In this document: positions 1 through 10,484 of the stretch, piece after piece
How positions within the stretch are numbered: position 1 is the first letter of the stretch
Layout: each line of letters starts with the position of its first letter
From: Bacillota bacterium
Lineage (GTDB): Bacteria > Bacillota > Clostridia > Acetivibrionales > DTU013
Length of the DNA: 64,000 nt
NCBI GenBank assembly: GCA_023426125.1
Contig: JAFABI010000002.1
Span: forward strand, 1 to 64,000
Direction: 5' to 3'
The notes under the pieces: model-generated
Database searches by the model: none
What the model saw: the letters and a program-made list of their open reading frames with translations, nothing else
Told to the model about the DNA's origin: nothing
Position numbers and translations under genes: made by a program

Positions 1-21
1 GGTAGCAATCCCCAACTGACG

Positions 22-130
22 TTGTTCAAACGCCACGTATAGGCGTGGCGCACGAAGTGTAGCGCAGGGCGAATTCATTTCGCCCGCAGCGAGGGGGTAT
101 GGGGGCATGCCCCCATTGGAAATTGAACAA
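22..130. repeat. Multi-hairpin element closed by an 8-bp inverted repeat
   Basis: The ends TTGTTCAA (22-29) and TTGAACAA (123-130) are perfect inverted repeats. Between them are three further stems: CGCCACG/CGTGGCG (31-50), GGGCGAA/TTCGCCC (67-85) and the GC-rich palindrome around 101-114. No reading frame fits it. It could be a non-autonomous mobile element or a structured RNA; the sequence alone does not decide. A short stretch with the GGGGACGGTTC motif follows at 190-200, before the first gene. Confidence 0.5.
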
Positions 131-291
131 GGAGCCGTCCCTTTTTTCAATGATGCTGTTATCACCTGATGAAATATGATAAAGTAATAGGGGACGGTTC
201 TTTTTTACTGCACGAACCCACGGACAGCAGTGGGCAGGCGCCCCTGCGATGCCGCCGAATATTACATTGTATTGCAGTATCAGGAGGATAT

Positions 292-1569
292 ATGAAAGAA
301 ATAGTACTACGTTCAAGTTGTGATTCAGGAATCGGCGACGATGAGCTTTATAAAGCCCTTGAACAGTCTGCTGCACACCTGGCGGGCAAAGCGAAGAAAA
401 TTCTGCTGCTGCCCCCTGATATTACCAGATATCATTCGGGTGCAGGCAAAATCACCGCAATGTATTATAAGATGCTGAAGGATACCTGCGCAATCGACAT
501 CATGCCTGCCCTTGGAACCCATGAACCCATGAGCCGCGAAGAATGTACCGCATTTTTCGGAAGTGAGGTTCCTTTTGAACGGATCATACCCCATAATTGG
601 CGTACGGATGTAGTGAAACTGGGTGTAGTGCCGGGAGAGTATGTCAGCGAAATATCCGAAGGACTGGTATGTGATCCGGTGGACGTCGAGGTAAACAAGC
701 GGCTGCTGGACATCAGCTATGACCTCATTATTTCCATAGGCCAGGTGGTGCCTCACGAGGTGGTCGGGATGGCCAATTACAGCAAGAACATATTCGTAGG
801 CTGCGGCGGAAGCAGCATGATAAACAGCTCCCACATGCTCGGCGCTTTTTATGGCATGGAACGCGTAATGGGAAGGGACCACTCCCCGGTACGCAAAGTC
901 TTTGATTATGCGGAAGAACATTTTTTAAAGAATATTCCCCTCATGTACGTTTTGACCGTAACCACGCAAGTGCAGGGAAAGGTTGCTATCCACGGATTGT
1001 TTGCAGGGAGGGCGCGCCGGTTGTTTGAGGAAGCTGTGAAGCTCAGCCAGGAAAAAAACCTGACCTTTGTGGACAAACCGTTAAAGAAGGTGGTTGTTTA
1101 TCTTGACGGGCATGAGTTTAAGAGCACCTGGCTTGGGAACAAGGCGGTTTACCGGACGCGGATGGCGTTGGCCGACGGCGGGGAACTGATTATTCTGGCG
1201 CCGGGTGTCAAAAAATTCGGAGAAGACGACGGCAATGACCTTTTGATCCGGAAATACGGGTACGTGGGCAGGGAAAATGTACTGGAACTGGTCAAGAAGA
1301 ATCAGGATCTCTGCTGCAACCTGTCGGTAGCCGCGCACCTCATCCACGGGTCTTCCGACGGAAGGTTTTCCATCACTTATGCGGTTGAAAAACTGTCCCG
1401 TGAAGAAGTGGAAGGAGCCAGCTTCAACTATATGCCTCTTGCCGAGGCATTAAAAAAATATGATCCGGAAAAGCTCAAGGATGGCTTTAACACACTGGAG
1501 AACGGTGAGGAAATCTTCTATATAAGCAACCCCGCCGTGGGCTTGTGGGCCGATAGAAGCAAGTTTTAA
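292..1569 (+). CDS. Nickel-dependent lactate racemase family protein (LarA-like, DUF2088)
   Basis: A 425-residue protein of the LarA family, whose founding member racemises lactate with a nickel-pincer cofactor; other members act on other 2-hydroxy acids, so the substrate here is open. Family features include the GTHEPMS segment near residue 83, HNW shortly after, and a KNIFVGCGG segment in the middle. The ATG at 292 is chosen because an AGGAGG site lies 6-7 bases upstream; the frame stays open further upstream but without a ribosome site. No larB, larC or larE cofactor genes lie nearby, so the cofactor must be made elsewhere, or this is a non-canonical member. It stands alone, closed downstream by a long palindrome. 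Confidence 0.8.
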   Translation: MKEIVLRSSCDSGIGDDELYKALEQSAAHLAGKAKKILLLPPDITRYHSGAGKITAMYYKMLKDTCAIDIMPALGTHEPMSREECTAFFGSEVPFERIIPHNWRTDVVKLGVVPGEYVSEISEGLVCDPVDVEVNKRLLDISYDLIISIGQVVPHEVVGMANYSKNIFVGCGGSSMINSSHMLGAFYGMERVMGRDHSPVRKVFDYAEEHFLKNIPLMYVLTVTTQVQGKVAIHGLFAGRARRLFEEAVKLSQEKNLTFVDKPLKKVVVYLDGHEFKSTWLGNKAVYRTRMALADGGELIILAPGVKKFGEDDGNDLLIRKYGYVGRENVLELVKKNQDLCCNLSVAAHLIHGSSDGRFSITYAVEKLSREEVEGASFNYMPLAEALKKYDPEKLKDGFNTLENGEEIFYISNPAVGLWADRSKF

Positions 1570-1576
1570 GGGACGC

Positions 1577-1632
1577 GACAAGGGGACGGGGTTGTTGATA
1601 CACGAGTGTATCAACAACCCCGTCCCCTTGTC
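1577..1632. repeat. Long palindrome with GGGGACGGGG core, possible terminator
   Basis: Arms of 27 bases (1577-1603 and 1606-1632) are perfectly complementary around a 2-base centre. There is no T-run, so it is not a textbook intrinsic terminator. The GGGGACGG core is shared with repeats at 190, 40263 and 42580, which points to a dispersed family. Confidence 0.7.
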
Positions 1633-1764
1633 ATGGAATAGTACTAAAAAGCATTAAAATTTACTATACTTTAATTCCAAGCCAATAGTACGATAAGCTT
1701 ATATCAGCGGACAAGTCCAATGAATACTGCTTTTGGGTGTAATTGTCCTGCTGATTTGTTATGT

Positions 1765-1945
1765 GTCATCAGGCGTGCCTTGTGACGGCAGGGCTTAAAA
1801 ATTAATAGCTGCGGAGTTATGGAACCGGGTGGGATTCCCGGACGGATCGGCCACTGTGAATGTAGAGCGCTTTTCATTCATGTCATTGGCATAATAGCTG
1901 AGAAGACAGAAGAGTCGCAATGATACTGAGTCAGGATACTTACTC
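1765..1945 (+). promoter_or_regulatory. Cobalamin (B12) riboswitch
   Basis: The conserved B12-box region is readable: GGAACCGGGTGGGATTCCCG at 1821-1840, then a CCACTGTGA segment ending near 1859, then GAGTCAGGATACTT at 1928-1941, the counterpart of the GCCAGGAGACC block. These match the cobalamin aptamer family in order and spacing. A strong intrinsic terminator follows before the start codon, so the expected mode is transcription switched off when cobalamin is plentiful. The regulated gene is the giant surface protein immediately downstream. Confidence 0.9.
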
Positions 1946-1993
1946 CGTGGGGTGAATGCCTCCTGAATAGGGCGCGGAAAATTTGTTTTGGAG

Positions 1994-2032
1994 AAAACCG
2001 GCAAAACGTTTATGTTTTGTCGGTTTTTTTTG
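1994..2032 (+). terminator. Intrinsic terminator of the cobalamin riboswitch
   Basis: A 14-base stem (AAAACCGGCAAAAC with its complement, one G-U pair) closes a 6-base loop and runs into eight T residues. It lies between the aptamer and the start codon, as expected for the expression platform. Confidence 0.85.
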
Positions 2033-2137
2033 TGTGAAGGGGGGGATGAAACTCATCATGGGAGGCCGCGGCCTCCGTGCCGTTTGGCATTAAATGAACG
2101 CTAAACGGTGAAAAAACTATTTTGGAGGATAAAAGAT

Positions 2138-5100
2138 ATGCAAACCAAGCGGTTTTCAAAACGATTACTTTCAATCCTGCTGACATTGGGCATGCTGCTG
2201 GGCATGCTGCCCGCGGCGGCACTTGCTGCCGAAGAAGGGGCACATGCCGTGCTCTCCGGCTTGACGGTGAAAACAGCGGACGGCACGCAGGATGCCGGTA
2301 TCATCACAGCCGGGACAAGCTATCAGGTGCAGGTATCCATTACAAGCACCGGTACATATGAAATCTCACCGGCCGTAACACTTTACGAGGTATGCGGTGA
2401 AACCGGGATTCCCGTCGGCACGGCACAGCCGGAAAACCCGCTGACAGAGGAGTCGCCCACGGCGGTGCTGAGCTATATGTGGACGCCGGAGGCGGCGGGT
2501 GCAGTTTCCCTGAAGGCCGTCGCAACGATTCCCGACGGAGCTTCCGGAACGACAACGCTTTTTGATACCACAAGCCCGTCGGCCTACGAGGTAGCCGCCG
2601 CAGACCCGCCACTCCTTATGGCGACTGCCGCAGGGGATACGGCCTTTACACTGACGGTGAAATCCAATCTGGACGACGCCGGGGCTACATTCAATACCCC
2701 TGAAATGACTGTGAATGAGGCAGTCTACACCAGAGACTGGAAGGCCGGGGCTACCATTTCCCAAACGCTCTATTTGAAAAGCTATAAAACCACCGAGTAC
2801 ACCTTCAAAGGCTGGAGCATCAACGGCGCGGCGCCAGTGAAAACAGGCGGCCCGGAGCTGTTCACCCAATACGGCGTGATACCTGACGAAGACAGCTCAT
2901 CCGGCATCATCGACACGACGGCTGCTGCCCGCCCCTTTGCCGGGGGAACAGTCAGGATCAACAACAGCACAGTGGCGGACACGTTTGAGGATGTCACACT
3001 GACTGCAATATTCGAGCGGCGCGCGTCTGAGGCCACACTGCTTGTGCCGCAGAACACAAGCGCCACGGTCTGGAAGGGCCAGACCGTCAACGTCGGCGTA
3101 ACCCTTGATGCCGACATTACCCCCACCATAGCATTGAGCTGCACATCAGCCAACAGCGGTGTAGCCACGGCGACGGGAGGAGCAAACGAAGATGGCAGCC
3201 GGTATATTGCCATCACGGGAGCCAACGCCGGGATGACGAACATTACCCCGAAAATCGGTACGGCCATTACGGGAGCGGCGGTCACCGTCAATGTCCTGGA
3301 TATGACGCTGGACAAAAGCACATTGTACATGGGGTATATGGGGCCTGGCGGTACAAAAGAGCTTAACCTCACGCTCAGCCATGACTCATCCGTTGCCGCG
3401 CCGGCTGTGACCTGGATCTCCTCGGACACAGATGTCCTCACAGTCGCTGCGGCCGACCCTGTGGCAGGGACGGGCAGCACCACGCAGACAGCGACGCTGA
3501 CGGGGAAAAAGGCCGGTACGGCGACAGTCACGGCTGCGGCCGAGGGCAAATCCGTCGAATGCACTGTCACGGTCAGTGAAGTTACAAATATTACCGTCCC
3601 TGCCGCGTTGGACGTGAATAAGAGCGCCGGGACGGCAAGCCTGAAGGCAACACTGGAGGGCGTTGGCACTACGCCTGTGACCTGGTTCTCCGACAATACC
3701 GCCGTTGCCTCCGTGTCGGACACCACGGGGAACGTAAATACGCTGACGCTGAACCACGGCGGCACCGCAGTCGTCACCGCCACGGCCGTGACGACTGACG
3801 GGCTGAAAACAGTCTCCTGTACCGTGAACGTGACCAGCGGCGAGGCCGGCGAAAGCATTTCCATCACCGCCGCTTTTCGCAACAATGACGGCTTGGGATT
3901 AAGAAAGCAGAGAGACGTGCGGACGGTGCCCAAGGGCCTGGCCGTCAGCAAGGGCAAAGACATCGCCTCCGGAGGTCTGACAAAGTACGCGGACAAGGCG
4001 ACTCTTTTCGACGCGGTCTTCTCGCTGGTTAAGGAACCGGGCCTTGAGATAGGGCTTAATTCTTCGGGCGAACTCAAATTCCCGGGGGACAATGATTGGC
4101 ACATCGCCCGCGGTGTCCTTCTGAACGGCGTACCGGTCAATTACAGCAAAATGGATTATGTACTGCTTGAGCCGGGCGACGACGTCGTGCTCTATTTAAT
4201 CAGTACGGACATTGACTCCAAGCTTTTCAAATACGCCTGGTTCGCGGACGACACGGGGAAAATGGTCTACGGGAACCGCGAAGTCGAAAAAGGGGACAGC
4301 CTGAAGCTCTTTGTAAGGGGCGCAGGACTGGATAACACGGCCCCGCATCCGGCCGGCAGCCCATTGGCGGACACTAATCTCTACTACTATGACGAAAAAG
4401 CGACGAGCGGCAATTTAACGCCGCTTACGGGCGAACAGGCCAAAACAGGCGCGGACGGCTCGGTTACACTGACCTTTGACAAGGCCGGCGCATACACCAT
4501 TGCCGCCGCGCAAGGAAACCTTTTGATCCCGGTACCGACAGTGACCGTCCTGGTGAAGGACGGGGCCTCCGCCGATTTGGCGACGCTCAGAAGCGGCAGC
4601 ATCAAGGCTCAGCCGGCCTTTGCCGACCGGAGTGATTCCCCCGTGTATTTAGTCAGGGGTACCAGCGTTCAGGGCAGTGTCGCGTCGGGGGCCACCGTCA
4701 AAATTAACGGACAGACGGTGACGGTGGACGAAATGGGCGCCTTTTCCGGCTCGGAACGCACAAACGAAGACATATTAACATGCAACAAAGGCTACTTTAT
4801 TGATGTGATCGAGGTCACCTCGGCAGACCAAAAGACGACAAAAACACATACGGCGATCCTGTATGGCGGAAACTTTGCCCAGGAAGCAACGTATCTGGTT
4901 GTGGACCGCCTGGCGGACGCCGGCGGAAACTCGCTGCCCATAGGCCCCGAATACTCCCTGGAGAAAACAAAGCTTCTCAGGGAAGGGGAAGTGAATGTGC
5001 CGTCTTTAAACAATCTGATTGACGGAGTCATTGTCGTCAACAGCCTGACGTCCGCCCGTCTGCGCGGGACCCGAAGCGACAAGCTGCCCCCCCTGCAGGC

Positions 5101-8100
5101 CGCGCGTATCCGTGAGGTTAACAGCGACGGGACCTTCGGTGATTATCAGGAGGCGGTGGTCGACATCGATTCGGCGACGTATACGACGGAGTTGTTAGCT
5201 TTCGACCCCGGATACAACGTGTATCTCTGCGAATGCAAGGTTGCCGGCTATGAAGGCTGGATTGAGCAGGGCATTGTCGTCGTCTACCGCGAAAAGACGG
5301 CCGCGGCCTCCAAGGACGTCGTCCTGACGCCCGCCGACATCACCGTGACGGACGGCTTCGGGTCGGTGATTACCGCAGCGGACACCGGCGTAATGAAGCC
5401 CGGTGTTAACAAATACAAAATCGTCGCGCCGGTCTGGAACGTCACGGTGCCCGCCGGGAACGACACGGTTTCGCAGACAGAGGCCAGGATCAAGCTGCTG
5501 CGGACGCCTCCGGGGAGTACGGTCACAGTCGCGAAGGAAGACATCGCGAGTTCGGGAAACCTTTTGATACCTGACGGTGACAGTGTATATACCATGCCGC
5601 TCGTACCCGTGCTGAAAGCCTCAGATTTGTACGCCGAGAGCAAGGTGACCGTCTATATCAAGGTCACCGCGGAAAACGGCCTCAGCCAGATGTACTATCA
5701 ACTCACCATCACACGGGAGCCCAGGGCGCCGACAGTCAAGATAGCTTCCCTGCTGTATCAGCTTATCAGCGCACAGCCGAAGGATTCCTCCGGAAGGTCC
5801 ATCGATTTGGGAGTCGGCACCTATGCCTTCGCGCTCAGAATGGCCCGCACCATTGCATATGCCATGCCATACCCAGGAACCGGCAATATGCAGGACGTTG
5901 ACTTCTCGGCGGAAGGCGCAAGCAAAGAGCTCTATCTCACCTACCGCGCCCCGGACAGCAACCCGTTACAAGCGCAGATTGCAAGTATCCAGCTTGACCT
6001 CCTGCCGCTGTGCCTGCGTGCGGGCGCGACCGTGACGTGCAAGACGGTCACGGACAACGGTACGGAGACCGCCGTCCCGGTCAGGCTGGAAACCGTACAA
6101 ATCTATGAAAACGGCGTAGGAAAATACATTCCGACGCGCTATGTGGCTGTTGTGCCGCACACCGGCGGGTTCAAGGAAACAGCAGCTCCCAACGCGGGCG
6201 AATATACGAAGATTGTCGTGACCGTCCATTCGCCGGCGAACATCGAAAAGACCGAGACGTACTATATCTTCAAGGTGCCGAAGATCGCGCCCAGCTCGGT
6301 CGACATCAGCGACATCGCGGTCAAATACGCGAAAAGGGAAGATATCACCGGCAGAACGTTGTATAAGCACAATACAAATTTCACTGAAGAAACGAGCTTC
6401 GACAAAACGGTAACCGACTATGACCTGCGGGTCGATTATAACTGCGAGTACCTTTACATCACCCCGGAGCTGGGCTCGCCGGATATCCTCCCCTCCTTCA
6501 CGCTCAACGGCAAGGAGTATCAGCTGACCGATTCCCTCATGCTCAACGGAGCGGACGGCGCCGTGCGCCTTGCGGAGGGTGTGAACACGCTGGCCATGAC
6601 CTATAAGCTCCAAAACAATTCAACTGGTGCCAGCGAGAAGGTATATACCCTGCATATCACCCGCACCCCCAACTGCAACGCGAAGATGACCTTCAGCGAC
6701 AATGTGGGTGTAATCGCCAAATCCGACAGGGAGAGCATCAACGCAAAGAAAATCGGCTATGCCGAGGACCAAACCGCGTTTGACCTGACAGTCACAGCCG
6801 ACAGCGCCGCGCGCACTGTCGTCATCACGCAGGGCGGCACGGAGAAGGCTTCCGGGACGGGCACAGCGGCCGCAAAGGGTCTGAGCCTTTTTTCGGGGGT
6901 GACCGTCGCCGTGATGGATACGGCCAGCGGCACCGTGAACACCTACACCATATCGCCATACGCTTATTTACCGGATGCACCCACGTCCACTTACGCCATT
7001 GCGCCGTCGCCGGGCCAGTTTGTCAATACATCCTGGATCGGGTTCGATAACGTCCGCATCCGGGGCAGCATCGGACAGCCGACCGAGGGCAACGCCGGAG
7101 GCTCGGGCGGTGTTTCCCTCGGTACCTTTGGCGGCTACCTGACCTATTTTTACAAGGATGCCGTACAAAACAGCAAAAACAACAAGTATGGGGCTGACTT
7201 CTTTATCGGCGGCAATGCCTTTAAAGGCAACAACGAGCCGGCGGGCGTCATGGTGGCGCAGGACAAGGACGGAGACGGCAAGCCGGATCAGGATACAAAC
7301 GGCAATGAGCTCTGGTATGAGCTGGCCGGCAGTCTGTACTATGACGACAGCACCATCCATAACTACCGGATCACATACACAAATCCCAACCCCAGTCTTA
7401 TGCCCTATATATCGCGGAACATCCCGTATACGGACAACCAGGGCAATTCCGGCTTTGCGGCGGCAAACGTCTTCCATGGCCAACCCTACTGGGCCGACGA
7501 CGATGTCTATGCTTATTCCAGTTACCCGGGTTATGACGCGGCAAACTTTAACAGCACTGCCATGACCTTCACGGGCAGTCTGCTGGACGCCGTCAAGCTT
7601 GGCGGGCGCAATATCCCGGTGCGCTTTGGTTATGCCGACTGTGCTCCCGGCTATAACAGCATCGCCTCTGAGAGCGGGAACCCGTACAGGGAGAGCCATA
7701 ACTTCTTCGATATCGATTGGGCGGTGGACGGCAACGGCATCCCCGTCCGCCTCGACAGCGTGAGCTTCATCAAAATATACTCCAGCACCCTCTATGACAT
7801 GGACTCCACCGGCGAGCTCTCGCCCGAAATCATGGGCACCGGGCGACTGGACAAGATTGGCGCGGCGGACGTCGGACGGACGCTGAAGCCTATGAACATC
7901 ACGCTGCAGGCCGGCGGCTTCGACGATATCGTGCTCACCGACAAGGATCTGCCGGAGTCTGGCGGCGTCCTGGATGTCAATGTAGGCGGCCGCGCGTTTG
8001 TGCAGACGGTTGTGACAAGCGACCCTGCGGACGCTATGTTTGTCAACAATGACCGTGTCACATCGGGTGCGCCGGGGGCTGCCTTCCTCAGTGTGACAAA

Positions 8101-10390
8101 GGACAAGGAGCGCCTCATCCGCGTTATCGTACAGCGCGGTGAGATGGAAGCCTACAGTGTTCTTTTGCGCCTGTCCGGCACGGCGACGGCGGCCAATACC
8201 GCGCTCACCGACATTACCGTCCGGAGGAACGGCGTCAGGGTCGACGGTCTTTCCCGGACCGGCGTGTACAGTTATGTCATGAGCGTCCCCGCCAATTACG
8301 GCATCCTTCAGATCGTCCCGAAGGTGAAGAGCGGAGCTGCCGTCACAGTGAACGGCAGCAGTCTTAACAAAGACGGCTACGTGGATGTGATGTTGGGCGA
8401 GGCCGGGACAGATACAAAGGTTACTCTCGTCACTACCTACGCGGGCGACGAGGAGACGACGATTCTGACCATCACACGGGAGAAGGCCCCGGACACCGGC
8501 AGTCAAACAGGCACGGTGACCATTGACGTAGAGAAATTCACTCTCGGCCAGGGTTTCCTCGTGGAGCCTGCGCAGGTGACCTTCAACAAGGGTGATACCG
8601 CCGCCGATGTGACAAAGGTGCTTCTGACGCAGCTATACGGCAGCAAGGGCTACATCAGCAATGACAGCGACTACGGCTTCTACCTGGCGGACATTTACGA
8701 CCCGGGCAGGGGAGCGCTGAACATTCCGTCTTTCATTACGACCGCGCTCAAGGATGCCGGCGTCGGGTTGGATCCCACCGACATCGACCCGGATTATCTT
8801 GGGGAGTTTGATTACACCCGTACCAGCGGCTGGATGATCACAGTGAACAACCTCTTTATCCCGGTGAGCGCCGGTGCCTGGGAGTTGAACGACGGCGACG
8901 TGATCCGCTGGCAGTTCACCCTGTACGGCCTGGGCGCGGATGTGGGCAACTCCAGCCCCGACAGCGACTACGGCGGGAAGAATAGCATTATCCCCAGGAC
9001 CAATAAGGACGAGATTGTTTTCCGCCTTGCCAGGATCAACGGCATGAGCAGCAAGAACGAGCTGCTCAAGGCCGGAAGCAACCAAAAAAAATATGATGAC
9101 GCCATAGCAGTCCTAGAGAATCTGCTGAGCACACAGGCGGAAACCGAAGCGGCACTCACAGCGCTGCGAAACCTGGAGAGCATCGGCACACCAACGGCGC
9201 CTGCAGCGGATTCCAGCCTGGTGATCGTCCCCAAGGTCACGGCGAAGGATGGGGTGGCGGCGGCATCCATCAGCGCAGCGGACATGAACAAGGCCATTGA
9301 TGACGCCAAGAAGAATGGACGCGGTGTCATCGTCATCGCGCCGGAAATCAACGGAAACGCGGCAAAAACCACCGTTGAACTGCCGAAGTCCTCGCTGTCC
9401 GCCATGACCGCGGATACCAATGCCGACTTGAAGATCGTGACGCCGGCGGGCAGTGTGACGATTCCCAGGGATATACTTACGTCCATCGTCTCCCAGGCTG
9501 CGGGGTCAACCGTCACCATGGCTGTCGAGGCCGTGGAGGCAAAAGCCCTGACCGCCGAGCAGCAGAAGCTGGTGGGTGACAGCGCGGTATTCGACATCTC
9601 CATCACAAGTGACGGAAAGAATATTTCCGAATTTGGCGGCAAGAGCATCACCATCTCCCTGCCTTATACGCTGAAGCCCGGTGAGAATCCCGAAGGGGTC
9701 ACCGTCTGGTACTTAAATGACCAGGGCGGGCTGGAGAAGATGACTTGCACGTACGATGCGCAAACCGGCCTTGCCGCCTTCAACACGACGCATCTTTCCA
9801 AATATGCGGTCGGTTACTCGGCGGAGGTTGCATGGATAAATCCCTTCACCGACGTAAAGGACGGCGACTGGTTCTTTGGAGCGGTGAAGTATGTCGTGCG
9901 GAAGGAGCTGTTCAACGGCACCTCAACGGCGACCTTCGGCCCGAGGGACAGCATGACCCGGGCCATGCTGGTGACGGTGCTCCACCGGCTGGAGGGCAAG
10001 CCTGCAGTCACGGCGGCAAATGGGTTCACCGATGTGAAGTCCGGCCAGTGGTACACGGAAGCCGTCCTCTGGGCCGACGCCAACGGCATCGTCACCGGGT
10101 ACGGCAACGGGCTGTTCGGCACGGACGACCCCATCACCCGTGAGCAAATGGCGGCGATCCTGTACCGCTACGCAAGCCTCAAAAAGTATGACACCTCCGG
10201 GGCAAACGACCTGGCGGCTTACACCGACGCCGGCGGCATCACCTCCTACGCGCTGAGCGCCATGAAGTGGGCCAACGCCGAAGGCCTCATCACAGGGAGT
10301 ACAACGACCACCCTCACACCGACTGGCACCGCTAGCCGCGCCGAGGTCGCGACGATCCTTATGCGGTTTGCGGAAAATGTAGTAAAATAG
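2138..10390 (+). CDS. Giant SLH surface protein with Ig-like repeats and a transcobalamin-like DUF4430 domain
   Basis: A 2750-residue secreted protein. The ATG at 2138 is chosen because GGAGG sits 9 bases upstream and a clear signal peptide follows (basic start, hydrophobic core, AlaLeuAlaAla end near residue 30). In order: three bacterial Ig-like (BIG2-type) modules near residues 300-575; a long cadherin-like/beta-sandwich region; an EF-hand-like DKDGDGKPD loop near residue 1715; a DUF4430 domain near 2125-2270 with the typical SGWMITVNN and DGDVIRW segments; and three SLH repeats from about 2565 to the end. DUF4430 is related to the C-terminal domain of animal transcobalamin. With the upstream B12 riboswitch, the inferred role is capture of cobalamin or a corrinoid at the cell wall. 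No transporter gene is adjacent. Confidence 0.85.
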   Translation: MQTKRFSKRLLSILLTLGMLLGMLPAAALAAEEGAHAVLSGLTVKTADGTQDAGIITAGTSYQVQVSITSTGTYEISPAVTLYEVCGETGIPVGTAQPENPLTEESPTAVLSYMWTPEAAGAVSLKAVATIPDGASGTTTLFDTTSPSAYEVAAADPPLLMATAAGDTAFTLTVKSNLDDAGATFNTPEMTVNEAVYTRDWKAGATISQTLYLKSYKTTEYTFKGWSINGAAPVKTGGPELFTQYGVIPDEDSSSGIIDTTAAARPFAGGTVRINNSTVADTFEDVTLTAIFERRASEATLLVPQNTSATVWKGQTVNVGVTLDADITPTIALSCTSANSGVATATGGANEDGSRYIAITGANAGMTNITPKIGTAITGAAVTVNVLDMTLDKSTLYMGYMGPGGTKELNLTLSHDSSVAAPAVTWISSDTDVLTVAAADPVAGTGSTTQTATLTGKKAGTATVTAAAEGKSVECTVTVSEVTNITVPAALDVNKSAGTASLKATLEGVGTTPVTWFSDNTAVASVSDTTGNVNTLTLNHGGTAVVTATAVTTDGLKTVSCTVNVTSGEAGESISITAAFRNNDGLGLRKQRDVRTVPKGLAVSKGKDIASGGLTKYADKATLFDAVFSLVKEPGLEIGLNSSGELKFPGDNDWHIARGVLLNGVPVNYSKMDYVLLEPGDDVVLYLISTDIDSKLFKYAWFADDTGKMVYGNREVEKGDSLKLFVRGAGLDNTAPHPAGSPLADTNLYYYDEKATSGNLTPLTGEQAKTGADGSVTLTFDKAGAYTIAAAQGNLLIPVPTVTVLVKDGASADLATLRSGSIKAQPAFADRSDSPVYLVRGTSVQGSVASGATVKINGQTVTVDEMGAFSGSERTNEDILTCNKGYFIDVIEVTSADQKTTKTHTAILYGGNFAQEATYLVVDRLADAGGNSLPIGPEYSLEKTKLLREGEVNVPSLNNLIDGVIVVNSLTSARLRGTRSDKLPPLQAARIREVNSDGTFGDYQEAVVDIDSATYTTELLAFDPGYNVYLCECKVAGYEGWIEQGIVVVYREKTAAASKDVVLTPADITVTDGFGSVITAADTGVMKPGVNKYKIVAPVWNVTVPAGNDTVSQTEARIKLLRTPPGSTVTVAKEDIASSGNLLIPDGDSVYTMPLVPVLKASDLYAESKVTVYIKVTAENGLSQMYYQLTITREPRAPTVKIASLLYQLISAQPKDSSGRSIDLGVGTYAFALRMARTIAYAMPYPGTGNMQDVDFSAEGASKELYLTYRAPDSNPLQAQIASIQLDLLPLCLRAGATVTCKTVTDNGTETAVPVRLETVQIYENGVGKYIPTRYVAVVPHTGGFKETAAPNAGEYTKIVVTVHSPANIEKTETYYIFKVPKIAPSSVDISDIAVKYAKREDITGRTLYKHNTNFTEETSFDKTVTDYDLRVDYNCEYLYITPELGSPDILPSFTLNGKEYQLTDSLMLNGADGAVRLAEGVNTLAMTYKLQNNSTGASEKVYTLHITRTPNCNAKMTFSDNVGVIAKSDRESINAKKIGYAEDQTAFDLTVTADSAARTVVITQGGTEKASGTGTAAAKGLSLFSGVTVAVMDTASGTVNTYTISPYAYLPDAPTSTYAIAPSPGQFVNTSWIGFDNVRIRGSIGQPTEGNAGGSGGVSLGTFGGYLTYFYKDAVQNSKNNKYGADFFIGGNAFKGNNEPAGVMVAQDKDGDGKPDQDTNGNELWYELAGSLYYDDSTIHNYRITYTNPNPSLMPYISRNIPYTDNQGNSGFAAANVFHGQPYWADDDVYAYSSYPGYDAANFNSTAMTFTGSLLDAVKLGGRNIPVRFGYADCAPGYNSIASESGNPYRESHNFFDIDWAVDGNGIPVRLDSVSFIKIYSSTLYDMDSTGELSPEIMGTGRLDKIGAADVGRTLKPMNITLQAGGFDDIVLTDKDLPESGGVLDVNVGGRAFVQTVVTSDPADAMFVNNDRVTSGAPGAAFLSVTKDKERLIRVIVQRGEMEAYSVLLRLSGTATAANTALTDITVRRNGVRVDGLSRTGVYSYVMSVPANYGILQIVPKVKSGAAVTVNGSSLNKDGYVDVMLGEAGTDTKVTLVTTYAGDEETTILTITREKAPDTGSQTGTVTIDVEKFTLGQGFLVEPAQVTFNKGDTAADVTKVLLTQLYGSKGYISNDSDYGFYLADIYDPGRGALNIPSFITTALKDAGVGLDPTDIDPDYLGEFDYTRTSGWMITVNNLFIPVSAGAWELNDGDVIRWQFTLYGLGADVGNSSPDSDYGGKNSIIPRTNKDEIVFRLARINGMSSKNELLKAGSNQKKYDDAIAVLENLLSTQAETEAALTALRNLESIGTPTAPAADSSLVIVPKVTAKDGVAAASISAADMNKAIDDAKKNGRGVIVIAPEINGNAAKTTVELPKSSLSAMTADTNADLKIVTPAGSVTIPRDILTSIVSQAAGSTVTMAVEAVEAKALTAEQQKLVGDSAVFDISITSDGKNISEFGGKSITISLPYTLKPGENPEGVTVWYLNDQGGLEKMTCTYDAQTGLAAFNTTHLSKYAVGYSAEVAWINPFTDVKDGDWFFGAVKYVVRKELFNGTSTATFGPRDSMTRAMLVTVLHRLEGKPAVTAANGFTDVKSGQWYTEAVLWADANGIVTGYGNGLFGTDDPITREQMAAILYRYASLKKYDTSGANDLAAYTDAGGITSYALSAMKWANAEGLITGSTTTTLTPTGTASRAEVATILMRFAENVVK

Positions 10391-10410
10391 CAAAGGAAAT
10401 GGCCCGGAAA

Positions 10411-10467
10411 CAAAGGTAAAGAGCCGGAGCAGGCAGATATGCGTGCTCCGGCTCTTTGCCTTTGTTT
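10411..10467. terminator. Bidirectional terminator between convergent genes
   Basis: A 20-base perfect stem, 10411-10430 with 10445-10464, flanks a 14-base loop. It separates the end of the giant surface gene from the end of the prepilin peptidase gene on the other strand and can serve both. Confidence 0.75.
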
Positions 10468-10484
10468 GTGCAGTTCTGCAGAGG

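Noticed and set aside
2782..4140. A 452-codon minus-strand frame, Ser/Val/Thr-rich
   Set aside because: Low-complexity shadow of the Thr/Ala/Gly-rich sense coding sequence; no signal peptide or motif.
6968..8506. A 512-codon open frame on the minus strand inside the giant surface gene
   Set aside because: It is antisense to an unbroken 2750-codon gene with clear domains, shows no family motif or ribosome site, and fits the GC-rich third-position shadow pattern.
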